This document shows, one piece after another, positions 15,096 through 22,162 of a stretch of DNA of 64,000 nucleotides. The stretch lies in the NCBI GenBank assembly GCA_045598065.1, contig JAZLLJ010000085.1, positions 1-64,000 on the forward strand, given 5' to 3'. The notes under the pieces are model-generated. The model was given only the letters and a program-made list of their open reading frames with translations, was not told where the DNA came from and ran no database searches. Both the position numbers and the translations under genes were made by a program. Positions within the stretch are counted from its first letter, which is position 1. Each line of letters begins with the position of its first letter. The DNA is from RGIG426 sp045598065 (GTDB taxonomy: Bacteria > Bacillota > Clostridia > Oscillospirales > Acutalibacteraceae).

Positions 15096-17204
15096 TTATT
15101 CCGCGTCTTTAACGATACCCCACGCGCCGTCTTCGTAGGTGTAGACGTTCTGGCCGGCAAAATAATTCTGGTGCACGGTCAGTTTGTTGCCCTCAATGGT
15201 GATGTTCGCCCACGAGGAGGCTTTGCCTGCACCGTACGCATAGCAGTAAGCGCTGTCCACTTCGGTGCCGGACGGGGCTTTGCCGTCTTTACCGCCGGTG
15301 GCGGAGGTCATAAACAGCACACCCTGCGGATTTTGATAATAGGAAATGCCGTCTTCTTCCACCGTCGCGGAATCGCTGAGGATGGTGCCCTCGCCGTCAA
15401 TCGGGTGCGAGCGCAGGAACACGTGCTCGTGCGCCTGCATTACGAGGTCCACGCCGCTCTCGTTGAACACACCGATCAATTGCTCAAAGCTCGGCGACTG
15501 CTCCGATGCGCGCACGCTGATGAGCGGACGGTGAAGCTGGACGATCTTCCACGTTTTGTTAGTTGTCGCCAAGTCTTTTTTCAGCCATTCGAGCTGCACG
15601 TCGTCGATAATGCCGTCACTCGATTTCATCGAATCGGTGTTCAGAACCACAAAATGGGCATCGCCGTAATCGTAAGAGTAGAAGAAGCCGTAGTTAAGCA
15701 CCGTGTTCACGTCCTGCGGATAGTCCACACAGAAGTGTTTCGTAATCTCGTAGCTCAAATACTCGCTGTACGCCGCATCGTGGTTGCCGGTGACCGGCAT
15801 CATCACGTTGTTCATAAGGAACTGTTTGTTGCCGTTCAGCACGTTGCGCCACTGGTGCAGATACTGACCGTATTGCACGATGTCGCCGCCGTCCACGATA
15901 AACGCAGCGTTCGGATCGTCCTTAAACGCGCCGGTCAAGGCGTTTTGCAGATACAGATACTGGGTGGTCTCACGAGAGGTGGATACCTGCGTGTCGCTCG
16001 TATAGATGAACGAGAACGCATCCACGGTTTCCGGACGGGTGGTAAAGCGGCCGACCTCGCTCCACACGCCGATGGACGGATCGCCCACGCGATAGGCATA
16101 CGCGGTATCAAACGCCAAGTCCGCCATCACCGCTTGATGACTGTAATCGGGGAGATTGTCCTCGAAGTTACCGTATTCAAAGGTATTTTCCACCGGATCG
16201 TACGGCATCGAACGGGACAGATATTTGGTGGTGGTGGCTTTCACGGTAGTTGCTTTGGAAAAATCGGGCGTTTCGCCGGCGGCACACGCCACAAACTGCA
16301 CCACGGGATTTTCGCACTCTTTATAGGTGTGCCACGTCACTGCGTGGTCCACCGAGTCCGCACCGAAGAAAGTGAGAGTAATCTGGTCGGGAACAAGATC
16401 CAAATCCGTCACCGGATCCACGTCCGGATCGGTAATCACCGTTTCTTTCGGATCGGGAAGCGTCGCCATATCCGCGAGGAATTTGCGAAGAAGCAGCACG
16501 TCTTTCATGTTGACGTCGCCGTCTTTGGTCACGTCGGCAGCCTCTTCCACCAGTTCAACGTCCATACCGGCCAGGTATTTGCGAAGAAGCAGCACGTCTT
16601 TCATGTTGACCGTGCCGTCACCGTTGGCATCGCCGTAGTACAGCGTTTCAATCCGCGTGGTGCCGGTGGACGGCTCGGAAGTCGGCTCGGTGGTCGGTTC
16701 GGTCGCACTGCTCGCGTTACGGAACACGCTGACTTTGATATACGACCAGTTAATGGTGTGGCCGTAATCACCGTGGTCGGCAACGTACAGCTGGCCTTCG
16801 ATGCCGAAAAGTTGTTGCCGGATTTGGGTGACAACGGTGGATTCGGTGGTCGTAAACACACCGGATGCCGTGCCGTGGTATTCTTCCCACGAGTTGTTTT
16901 CGGCAATATACAGTTCTGCTTCGCCCATATCCACCGAAGCGGTAACCGTCACTTCGTAATACTCGCCGGCATCGGGATCAATGGCGCCGTTCGCATCCAC
17001 GTCATCCTTGATGGCGGCAATTTGCTTGAAATACGCATCGGTTTTGTCGGTCTTGACCGTCTTGCTTCCGGCTTTGCTGTTCTCATACAGCACCGTTTCG
17101 ACCAGTCCGTCGTCCGCCGTCGCCGGCATAAGCGCCAACGCGCCGCCGAACACCATCGACAACACAAGCACGAGCGACAAAAGGGTGTTGATACTCTTCT
17201 TCAT
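15096..17204 (-). CDS. Secreted purple-acid-phosphatase-like metallophosphoesterase with internal dockerin
   Basis: 702 residues. Residues 1-30 are a signal peptide (MKKSINTLLS, hydrophobic core, APATA-like end). An unknown N-terminal domain (about 31-165) and a Thr/Pro/Ser-rich linker (about 167-182) follow. At 190-248 is a type I dockerin: two Ca-binding loops, GDANGDGTVN and TKDGDVN, each followed by MKDVLLLRK. Then come a Fn3-like domain (about 272-390) and a calcineurin-type phosphoesterase domain with SDTQ (403), DGGDIV (438), GNHD (473) and AHEHVF (about 590). It is exported; the dockerin suggests attachment to a cohesin-bearing scaffold. The order dockerin-then-catalytic is less common than a terminal dockerin. 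The two dockerin repeats share near-identical DNA. Confidence 0.85.
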   Translation of the reverse strand: MKKSINTLLSLVLVLSMVFGGALALMPATADDGLVETVLYENSKAGSKTVKTDKTDAYFKQIAAIKDDVDANGAIDPDAGEYYEVTVTASVDMGEAELYIAENNSWEEYHGTASGVFTTTESTVVTQIRQQLFGIEGQLYVADHGDYGHTINWSYIKVSVFRNASSATEPTTEPTSEPSTGTTRIETLYYGDANGDGTVNMKDVLLLRKYLAGMDVELVEEAADVTKDGDVNMKDVLLLRKFLADMATLPDPKETVITDPDVDPVTDLDLVPDQITLTFFGADSVDHAVTWHTYKECENPVVQFVACAAGETPDFSKATTVKATTTKYLSRSMPYDPVENTFEYGNFEDNLPDYSHQAVMADLAFDTAYAYRVGDPSIGVWSEVGRFTTRPETVDAFSFIYTSDTQVSTSRETTQYLYLQNALTGAFKDDPNAAFIVDGGDIVQYGQYLHQWRNVLNGNKQFLMNNVMMPVTGNHDAAYSEYLSYEITKHFCVDYPQDVNTVLNYGFFYSYDYGDAHFVVLNTDSMKSSDGIIDDVQLEWLKKDLATTNKTWKIVQLHRPLISVRASEQSPSFEQLIGVFNESGVDLVMQAHEHVFLRSHPIDGEGTILSDSATVEEDGISYYQNPQGVLFMTSATGGKDGKAPSGTEVDSAYCYAYGAGKASSWANITIEGNKLTVHQNYFAGQNVYTYEDGAWGIVKDAE

Positions 17205-17252
17205 CTTGCTCTTCCTTTCTGTTTTTAAGCCGCTGTGCGGCTTTTTCCAACC

Positions 17253-18227
17253 TTACAACAGGGTTTTGCGCAATTCCTCGCCGGATTTTGCGCTCAAATA
17301 GGCCGGCGGAATGTCGAGGACGGTCACACAACCGGTTTTGCCCTCGCTGTGAAGCCGCACCACCGCGCGCGCCACCGAAACGAGCACACTGGACGTAAAT
17401 TCCGGGTTGGAGTCCAGTTTCAGTGAGAATTCCACCACGTGTTTGTTGCCGCCGGCGGTCCTGCCGCTGCGAATCACCGAACCGCCGTGAGGAATACCGG
17501 CGTGGTCGCGTTTCAGTTCTTCCATCGAGATAAAATTCACCGTCGTATCGTAGTCGGCGAAGTAGTTGGGCATCTCTTTGATTTCGCGCTCAATTCGAGC
17601 AAGGTCCGCGCCTTCTTCTGCCACCACGTAGCACTCACGGGTGTGTTTTTGACGGGTGGAAAGCGTCGGATTTTCTCCTGCGCGCACCGCCGCCACGGCG
17701 CTTTCGACCGGAACGGTGTACTGCCGCGCATCCAGCACGCCGTCAATACGGCGAATGGCATCCGAGTGGCCTTGGCTTACGCCGCGCCCCCAAAACGTAT
17801 AGTCCGCGCCGTCCGGCAAGATGGCGCCGCCGTAGGCTCTCGCCAGCGAAAACAGACCGGGATCCCAGCCCACCGAAATGGCGCCGAGCGTGCCGGCTTT
17901 TTTTGCAGCTTCGTCCACCGCGGCGAAGTGCGCCGGGATATTGGCGTGGGTATCAAAACTGTCCACCACGCAAAAATCCGCGGCAAGCGCAGGGGTTTGT
18001 TTCGGCAGGTCAGTCGCACTGCCGCCGCACACAATCATTACGTCGATATCGTTTTTGTGCGCCGTCACGTCGGCAAGCGCGAACACCGGCGCACCGGTCA
18101 CGGTTTTGACCGTAGACGGATCGCGACGGGTGAACACGCCGACGAGCGACATATCCGGATTTTGGCTCACGGCGTATTCCACGCCGCGGCCTAAGTTGCC
18201 GTAACCGGCAATGGCAAGTCGAATCAT
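17253..18227 (-). CDS. ddh: meso-Diaminopimelate dehydrogenase
   Basis: 324 residues, the normal length. The NADP-binding N-terminus is IRLAIAGYGNLGRGVEYAV, followed by FTRRDP, VDSFDTHANI, ISVGWDPGLFSLARAY and FWGRGVSQGHSDAIRRIDGV, all typical of Ddh. The enzyme makes meso-diaminopimelate from tetrahydrodipicolinate in one step, for lysine and peptidoglycan. Start ATG at 18227 is chosen because GGAGG lies 8 nt upstream; the frame opens at TTG 18242, which includes the ribosome site itself. The promoter at 18265-18293 sits within the upstream terminator. Confidence 0.93.
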   Translation of the reverse strand: MIRLAIAGYGNLGRGVEYAVSQNPDMSLVGVFTRRDPSTVKTVTGAPVFALADVTAHKNDIDVMIVCGGSATDLPKQTPALAADFCVVDSFDTHANIPAHFAAVDEAAKKAGTLGAISVGWDPGLFSLARAYGGAILPDGADYTFWGRGVSQGHSDAIRRIDGVLDARQYTVPVESAVAAVRAGENPTLSTRQKHTRECYVVAEEGADLARIEREIKEMPNYFADYDTTVNFISMEELKRDHAGIPHGGSVIRSGRTAGGNKHVVEFSLKLDSNPEFTSSVLVSVARAVVRLHSEGKTGCVTVLDIPPAYLSAKSGEELRKTLL

Positions 18228-18245
18228 AGTTGATGCCTCCAAACA

Positions 18246-18287
18246 AAAAAGACTTTACGCCCTTATTATATAGCGTAAAGTCTTCTT
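18246..18287 (-). terminator. Terminator of the histidine phosphatase gene
   Basis: Stem AAGACTTTACGC/GCGTAAAGTCTT with a 12-nt loop, followed by TTTTTTG on the minus strand. Confidence 0.85.
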
Positions 18288-18293
18288 TTTCAA
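18265..18293 (-). promoter_or_regulatory. ddh promoter overlapping a terminator hairpin
   Basis: Minus-strand -35 TTGAAA (18293-18288), 17 nt, -10 TATAAT (18270-18265). The -10 is in the loop of the terminator at 18246-18287. Confidence 0.75.
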
Positions 18294-18301
18294 GAAAAAT
18301 T

Positions 18302-18931
18302 TCAGTTTTTCTGTTCCTCTTTTTCCCACGGGATAGCGCAAAGCGCTTCTGCGACCGGTTCGCGCATCCACAGTTCCGGAGTAATACGAAGAGCGAAGCC
18401 GCAGCCGCTGTCGGCCGCCCACTCGCGCATTTCCATTCGCGGCAGACCATAGGCCGCCAAAATCATCATCTGCACACCGCCGGGCAAACACAACACGTTT
18501 TCCGTTTCGCCGCTTTTGAGAATCTCTTTCACCAGCGCCTCAAAGCCTTGCATCACGCGCGTTTGGAACGCCGTTGCCGTCTCACCGTTCGGAATTTCGT
18601 TCGTCTCGCCGGTAGCCCATCGACGGAACGCTTCGTCCGAACGAAGCTGTGCGGCGCTTTTTCCCTCAAAATCGCCGAAATCGCACTCCGAAAGGCCGGG
18701 CGCATCGATCACCTCACAGCCGGAATACAGCACTTCCAGCGTCTGGCGGCAACGGATTTGGGGCGCGGCATAAAATTTCCGCGCGGACGGATAGTCAAAA
18801 GTTTCCCGCATCTGCAAAAGATGGGAAAGACCGCTCGGAGACAAGGGCAAATCTTGTTTCCCGATATACAAGCCCTTGTCGTTTGCCTCGGTCATTCCGT
18901 GGCGAATCAGATAAATTTTATAAGTTTTCAC
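18302..18931 (-). CDS. Histidine phosphatase family protein
   Basis: 209 residues of the phosphoglycerate-mutase-like histidine phosphatase superfamily. The catalytic motif IYLIRHGMTEAN (about 6-17) supplies the nucleophilic His. AAPQIRCRQT supplies a conserved Arg, and SECDFGDFEGK follows as in CobC/GpmB-like members. The second catalytic His, usually near two thirds of the length, is replaced by CLPGGVQMMIL, where most relatives have SHGG. That is a possible loss of a catalytic residue. Substrate unknown. It is transcribed leftward towards ddh but ends in its own terminator. Confidence 0.8.
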   Translation of the reverse strand: MKTYKIYLIRHGMTEANDKGLYIGKQDLPLSPSGLSHLLQMRETFDYPSARKFYAAPQIRCRQTLEVLYSGCEVIDAPGLSECDFGDFEGKSAAQLRSDEAFRRWATGETNEIPNGETATAFQTRVMQGFEALVKEILKSGETENVLCLPGGVQMMILAAYGLPRMEMREWAADSGCGFALRITPELWMREPVAEALCAIPWEKEEQKN

Positions 18932-18965
18932 AAAAATCGCCTGCCCTTTTTTACATTTCTCACAA

Positions 18966-18994
18966 TTTACAAATCGTATAATTTGGCGTATAAT
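18966..18994 (+). promoter_or_regulatory. Promoter of the XRE regulator gene
   Basis: -35 TTTACA (18966-18971), 17 nt, -10 TATAAT (18989-18994). Confidence 0.8.
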
Positions 18995-19041
18995 AGTCGT
19001 TACTCGCCTGTTGCGAACAATCTACGAAAGGAGGAGTTTTG

Positions 19042-19734
19042 ATGGTCACATCGTTTCCGCGGTTGTTGACACTTTTGCGCAAAGAACGTGGCATCAGCCA
19101 AAAAGAAGCCGCTGCCGAACTGCAAGTGTCGCAAGCGCTTTTGTCCCACTATGAAAAAGGTATTCGCCAATGCGGACTGGATTTTGTCGTGCGCGCCGCC
19201 GATTTTTACGGTGTGTCCTGCGACTACCTCCTCGGACGGACGGCAGACAAATCCGGCGCTATGATCGCGGTGGACGAGATCCCCGATTCGGAACACGCCG
19301 GCGGCGATCAAAAACTCCGCGGCAGTGTCCTCCCCGTTCTCAACAAAAAATTGCTGTTCAACTCCATCAACGTGCTGTTCGATTTGCTGCAGCGCTGCAA
19401 CAACAAAGAACTGACCGCCGAGGTCTCCGATTATCTCACCCTGGCGGTGTACGTAATGTTCCGCAAACTCTATTCCGCCAATCCCAAAAACCCGGCAGCA
19501 CTGTTCTCCGCACCCGAATACCTCTACCGTGCGGATTCCAATGGCAAAATGGTGCGGTTGGCGGCACAGGTGGAGCACCTCTCCAAAGGCGGCAAAGTGG
19601 GCGGCGAAGAGGGGCTTTCCCCCGAAAACGCTCCGCTGATTTTGCCGGACGCTCTCCAAAAAGAGTATCCGATGTTCGCCTCGTCTTTGCTCAACCTTTT
19701 GCGCAAAGCAGAAGGACTTTTGGAAGACGAATAA
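19042..19734 (+). CDS. XRE-family transcriptional regulator
   Basis: 230 residues. An N-terminal Cro/CI-type helix-turn-helix (about 1-65) is visible: RLLTLLRKERGISQKEAAAE, then VSQALLSHYEKGIRQ and ADFYGVSCDYLLGRT. The C-terminal 150 residues are helical and not recognised; they may sense a ligand or dimerise. Start ATG at 19042 follows AAAGGAGGAG by 7 nt; the TTG just before it is less likely. Its 3' end is followed at once by two copies of the CCAAAACCTRCCCC motif. Neighbours are divergent (histidine phosphatase) and convergent (membrane protein), so the target is unknown. Confidence 0.85.
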   Translation: MVTSFPRLLTLLRKERGISQKEAAAELQVSQALLSHYEKGIRQCGLDFVVRAADFYGVSCDYLLGRTADKSGAMIAVDEIPDSEHAGGDQKLRGSVLPVLNKKLLFNSINVLFDLLQRCNNKELTAEVSDYLTLAVYVMFRKLYSANPKNPAALFSAPEYLYRADSNGKMVRLAAQVEHLSKGGKVGGEEGLSPENAPLILPDALQKEYPMFASSLLNLLRKAEGLLEDE

Positions 19735-19743
19735 CGGCAACAA

Positions 19744-19778
19744 CCAAAACCTGCCCCCGTTTTCCAAAATCTACCCCT
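19744..19778 (+). repeat. CCAAAACCTRCCCC motif, two copies after the XRE gene
   Basis: Units 19744-19758 (CCAAAACCTGCCCCC) and 19764-19778 (CCAAAATCTACCCCT), 20 nt apart, starting 9 nt past the stop. Same motif at 41041, 43523, 46770 and 47670. Confidence 0.65.
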
Positions 19779-19783
19779 AAATT

Positions 19784-20449
19784 TTATTCGCTTGCTTCTT
19801 CTACGGTTTCCGGCGTTTCGTCGGAAACCGTTTTTTGTTGCAACACACCGCGGATGGCCACTGCCGGAATAGCAAAAGACACCGTCAACAATCCTAAAAC
19901 GAGCATCAGTTCCAAAACAATGCCGAACGCACCTTCGAAAAGGAAATCGGTGACAACCGCCACAAATTTGTTTGCCAGCGTCCCAAAACCGTACAAAACC
20001 AGCGAAACAAGCAAATGAAACACGCCCATCCACGCCGGTCTTGAGGCATCACGCTTGGAGCAATTGGCCACCATTGCCTGCGACGGGAACGTCATAATGC
20101 AAAGCGAAACAATTTGAACAAGCGCGTTAAAGAGTATTTCGGCGCAGGTTTCCAGCACGTCTTCTTCCGCAACGTTCTCGTTGGCGTTGACCACGAACAC
20201 CACCGCATATATCACGTATGCCAGTAACAACCACCGCAAGACGGCCGCAACGGTCCACAGTGTTTTCGTAAAAACACGGGGTAGTTTTCGGTCGTAAAAT
20301 AATGCGCCGCAAAACGCCGACGCACCGAGCACCGCCAAGGTGATTGTCTCCCACAAAACCAGGTTGAAGGGGACTATCGCACAAAACGAAACCACCCACA
20401 ACACGATTGACCAAATCAGCAAAGAACGGTTACAACCTGCGGTTTTCAT
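19784..20449 (-). CDS. Polytopic membrane protein, unknown
   Basis: 221 residues with about six hydrophobic segments: WSIVLWVVSFCAIVPFNLVL near the N-terminus, two in the first half, two near 110-160 and one near 175-200. A short acidic tail (DETPETVEEASE) follows. No recognisable family. Start at 20449 (MKTAGC) is chosen because AAAGGAG lies about 8 nt before it; the ATG at 20455 is too close. It lies 26 nt downstream of the ATP-grasp ligase gene and may be read with it; a possible -10 (TATAAT) at about 20477 would allow separate expression. Confidence 0.75.
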   Translation of the reverse strand: MKTAGCNRSLLIWSIVLWVVSFCAIVPFNLVLWETITLAVLGASAFCGALFYDRKLPRVFTKTLWTVAAVLRWLLLAYVIYAVVFVVNANENVAEEDVLETCAEILFNALVQIVSLCIMTFPSQAMVANCSKRDASRPAWMGVFHLLVSLVLYGFGTLANKFVAVVTDFLFEGAFGIVLELMLVLGLLTVSFAIPAVAIRGVLQQKTVSDETPETVEEASE

Positions 20450-20475
20450 AGGCATTCTCCTTTACATTTCGTATA

Positions 20476-21363
20476 TTATAAAAGTGAATTTACATATTGT
20501 AGAATTTTCGTGGCAACATCCACGCCGGTGGCGGCGGAAATTCCTTTAAGCTGTGCTCCGGAATTGACCTCGCACACCAGTGGGCCGCGGTTGCTGTCCA
20601 GCAGATCGACTCCACCAAAATGTACCCCCAAACACCGACAACTTTTCAGCGCCAGAGCCGTTTCCTCTTCGGTAGGTGTATAGGCTTCGCCTTCGCCGCC
20701 GAGACCGATGTTGGCACGAAAATCGCTTTTTGACCGACGGCACATCGCCGCCACCACGCGATTTCCCACCACATACAGCCGTTTGTCGTGACCAGCGGAT
20801 TCGGCGATATATTCTTGCAACAAAAACGGGCGATGGTGCATTTTTTTGGCAAGAGCGTTCAGCTCTTCCCGATTTTTTGCCAAGTATACCTGCTCACCGA
20901 GCGAGCCGAAACACTCTTTGACGACCACAGGAAACCCCAGTTCCCGTTCGCCGAAATCCAAAAATCCGTCGCCGGAAGCGGTATACTCTACGTAAGTCAT
21001 CGGTGCCACGAACGTTTTGGGCATCGGAATGCCTTTTTGCGCCAACACGCTGTGCGTTTTGGCCTTATCGTCGCACAAAATCACCGCTTCGGCCGAGTTA
21101 AACACCCGTGCTCCGGCGGCTTCCATCGCGGTAAGCAGCCGGGTGTCCTTATCAAAACAGAACACCACGTCACCAGGCACAATATCCGGGGCACCGATTC
21201 CGCGTACCGTCGCCCCTTGCTCACTCCACACGGCGGCGAACGAGGTGTTTTTGCGTGGAATCAGCGTATATCCAAGCGCCGCCCCCGCGTTACACAAGCG
21301 CAAAACGGTATCCGGCACGGTTTCGGCGTTCCAAAACCCATTATAGAGCACGTAGCCGTTCAT
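20476..21363 (-). CDS. RimK-like ATP-grasp ligase
   Basis: 295 residues with the ATP-grasp layout of the RimK/alpha-glutamate-ligase type: pre-ATP-grasp N-terminus, CDDKAKTHSVLAQKGIPMPKT at the lid start, FPVVVKECFGSLGEQVYLA (nucleotide-binding Lys), FLLQEYIAESAGHDKRLYVV, and CEVNSGAQLKGI with the metal-binding Glu and Asn. The family joins an amino acid or peptide to a carboxylate using ATP; the substrate here is unknown. It sits downstream of khpA where rimM-trmD-rplS usually follow. No promoter of its own is obvious, but khpA ends in a terminator and this gene lies upstream of it, so it is not part of the ffh operon. Confidence 0.8.
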   Translation of the reverse strand: MNGYVLYNGFWNAETVPDTVLRLCNAGAALGYTLIPRKNTSFAAVWSEQGATVRGIGAPDIVPGDVVFCFDKDTRLLTAMEAAGARVFNSAEAVILCDDKAKTHSVLAQKGIPMPKTFVAPMTYVEYTASGDGFLDFGERELGFPVVVKECFGSLGEQVYLAKNREELNALAKKMHHRPFLLQEYIAESAGHDKRLYVVGNRVVAAMCRRSKSDFRANIGLGGEGEAYTPTEEETALALKSCRCLGVHFGGVDLLDSNRGPLVCEVNSGAQLKGISAATGVDVATKILQYVNSLL

Positions 21364-21414
21364 AGGGCGGCACCTCCTTTTTCAAAATCATTCTTCCTGC
21401 CAAGCGCAGGAAAC

Positions 21415-21448
21415 AAAACAGGCTCGTGATTTTGCTCACGAGCCTGTC
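21415..21448 (-). terminator. Terminator of the ylxM-ffh-rpsP-khpA operon
   Basis: Perfect 12-bp stem ACAGGCTCGTGA/TCACGAGCCTGT, then TGTTTTGTTT on the minus strand. It shows that the operon ends after khpA. Confidence 0.85.
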
Positions 21449-21459
21449 TGTTCGCAGTA

Positions 21460-21693
21460 TCAGTCGATTTCCACAGAGACCTTTACGCTTTGACGCGCAG
21501 CAGCAGCATGCATGACGGTTCGGAGAGCTTTTGCAATTCGTCCCTGTTTGCCGATCACGCGCCCCATATCGCCTTCCGCGACGTGCAGATGGAATACGAT
21601 GACGCCTTCTTCGTTCGGCTCGTCCTCCACCACCTCAACGGCGGACGGATCATCGACTAAACCTTGAGCGATCAACTTCAACAGTTCCTTCAT
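21460..21693 (-). CDS. khpA: KhpA RNA-binding KH protein
   Basis: 77 residues, the usual size. A single KH domain carries the GxxG loop as VIGKQGRIAKALRT (about 47-60), preceded by acidic strands (VEVVEDEPNEEG). KhpA pairs with KhpB/Jag in Gram-positive bacteria, binding RNA and influencing cell elongation; jag is at 54259-55245. It is the fourth and last gene of the ylxM-ffh-rpsP operon. Ribosome site AAAGGAGG lies upstream of the ATG. Confidence 0.93.
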   Translation of the reverse strand: MKELLKLIAQGLVDDPSAVEVVEDEPNEEGVIVFHLHVAEGDMGRVIGKQGRIAKALRTVMHAAAARQSVKVSVEID

Positions 21694-21736
21694 TGCCCTT
21701 AACCTCCTTTACTGCGATTTAAACTATGCCTACAAA

Positions 21737-21976
21737 TTAGATGCCCGCTTTTTTCAGCAGGACTTTGACGGTATCGGTCGGCTGAGCGCCGTTCGCGATC
21801 CATTTTTGCGCTTTCTCGGTATCCACACGAAGATCCGCCGGATCTTCCATGGGGTTGTAATAGCCGATCTCCTCGATGAAGCGGCCATCACGCGGGAAGC
21901 GCGAATCCGCCACAACGATACGATAGAACGGAGCGCCTTTCGCACCCATGCGACGAAGTCTGATTTTCACTGCCAT
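21737..21976 (-). CDS. rpsP: Ribosomal protein S16
   Basis: 79 residues, collinear with bacterial S16: MAVKIRLRRMGAKGAPFYRI, then VVADSRFPRDGRFIEEIGYY and NPMEDPADLRVD. It is a 30S assembly protein. Position between ffh and khpA is the conserved Firmicutes order. GGAGGTAAGG precedes the ATG. The 184-nt leader from ffh contains a short direct repeat. Confidence 0.97.
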   Translation of the reverse strand: MAVKIRLRRMGAKGAPFYRIVVADSRFPRDGRFIEEIGYYNPMEDPADLRVDTEKAQKWIANGAQPTDTVKVLLKKAGI

Positions 21977-22110
21977 GTTTCCTTACCTCCAACCTGGTTT
22001 TGATGAAATTTGTGTAATACATTTATTCAACCTTGTTATGGGTTTGAATACGGTTTTCATTGCACGATGGGAGTGAAACAAGAATTTTCGTTTCTTCCTC
22101 TCCTCACATT

Positions 22111-22162
22111 TGGGCTCGATTCGTGCATTTTCGCCTCTCTCCGAGGCTCAATTCGTGCGTTT
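22111..22162 (-). repeat. Direct repeat in the ffh-rpsP spacer
   Basis: GGCTCGATTCGTGCATTT (22112-22129) and GGCTCAATTCGTGCGTTT (22144-22161) on the plus strand, 32 bp apart. A GCCTC/GAGGC hairpin lies between them. The second copy overlaps the ffh stop codon. Confidence 0.6.

Noticed and set aside
14643..17228. 861-codon open frame on the plus strand
   Set aside because: It runs antisense across the chromate-transporter and dockerin phosphoesterase genes, is rich in His, Arg and Val, and has no domain. A GC-rich shadow frame.
17224..17247. Hairpin AAGCCGC/GCGGCTT as terminator of ddh
   Set aside because: The T run is on the plus strand, opposite to both neighbouring genes, so termination of ddh is not supported.
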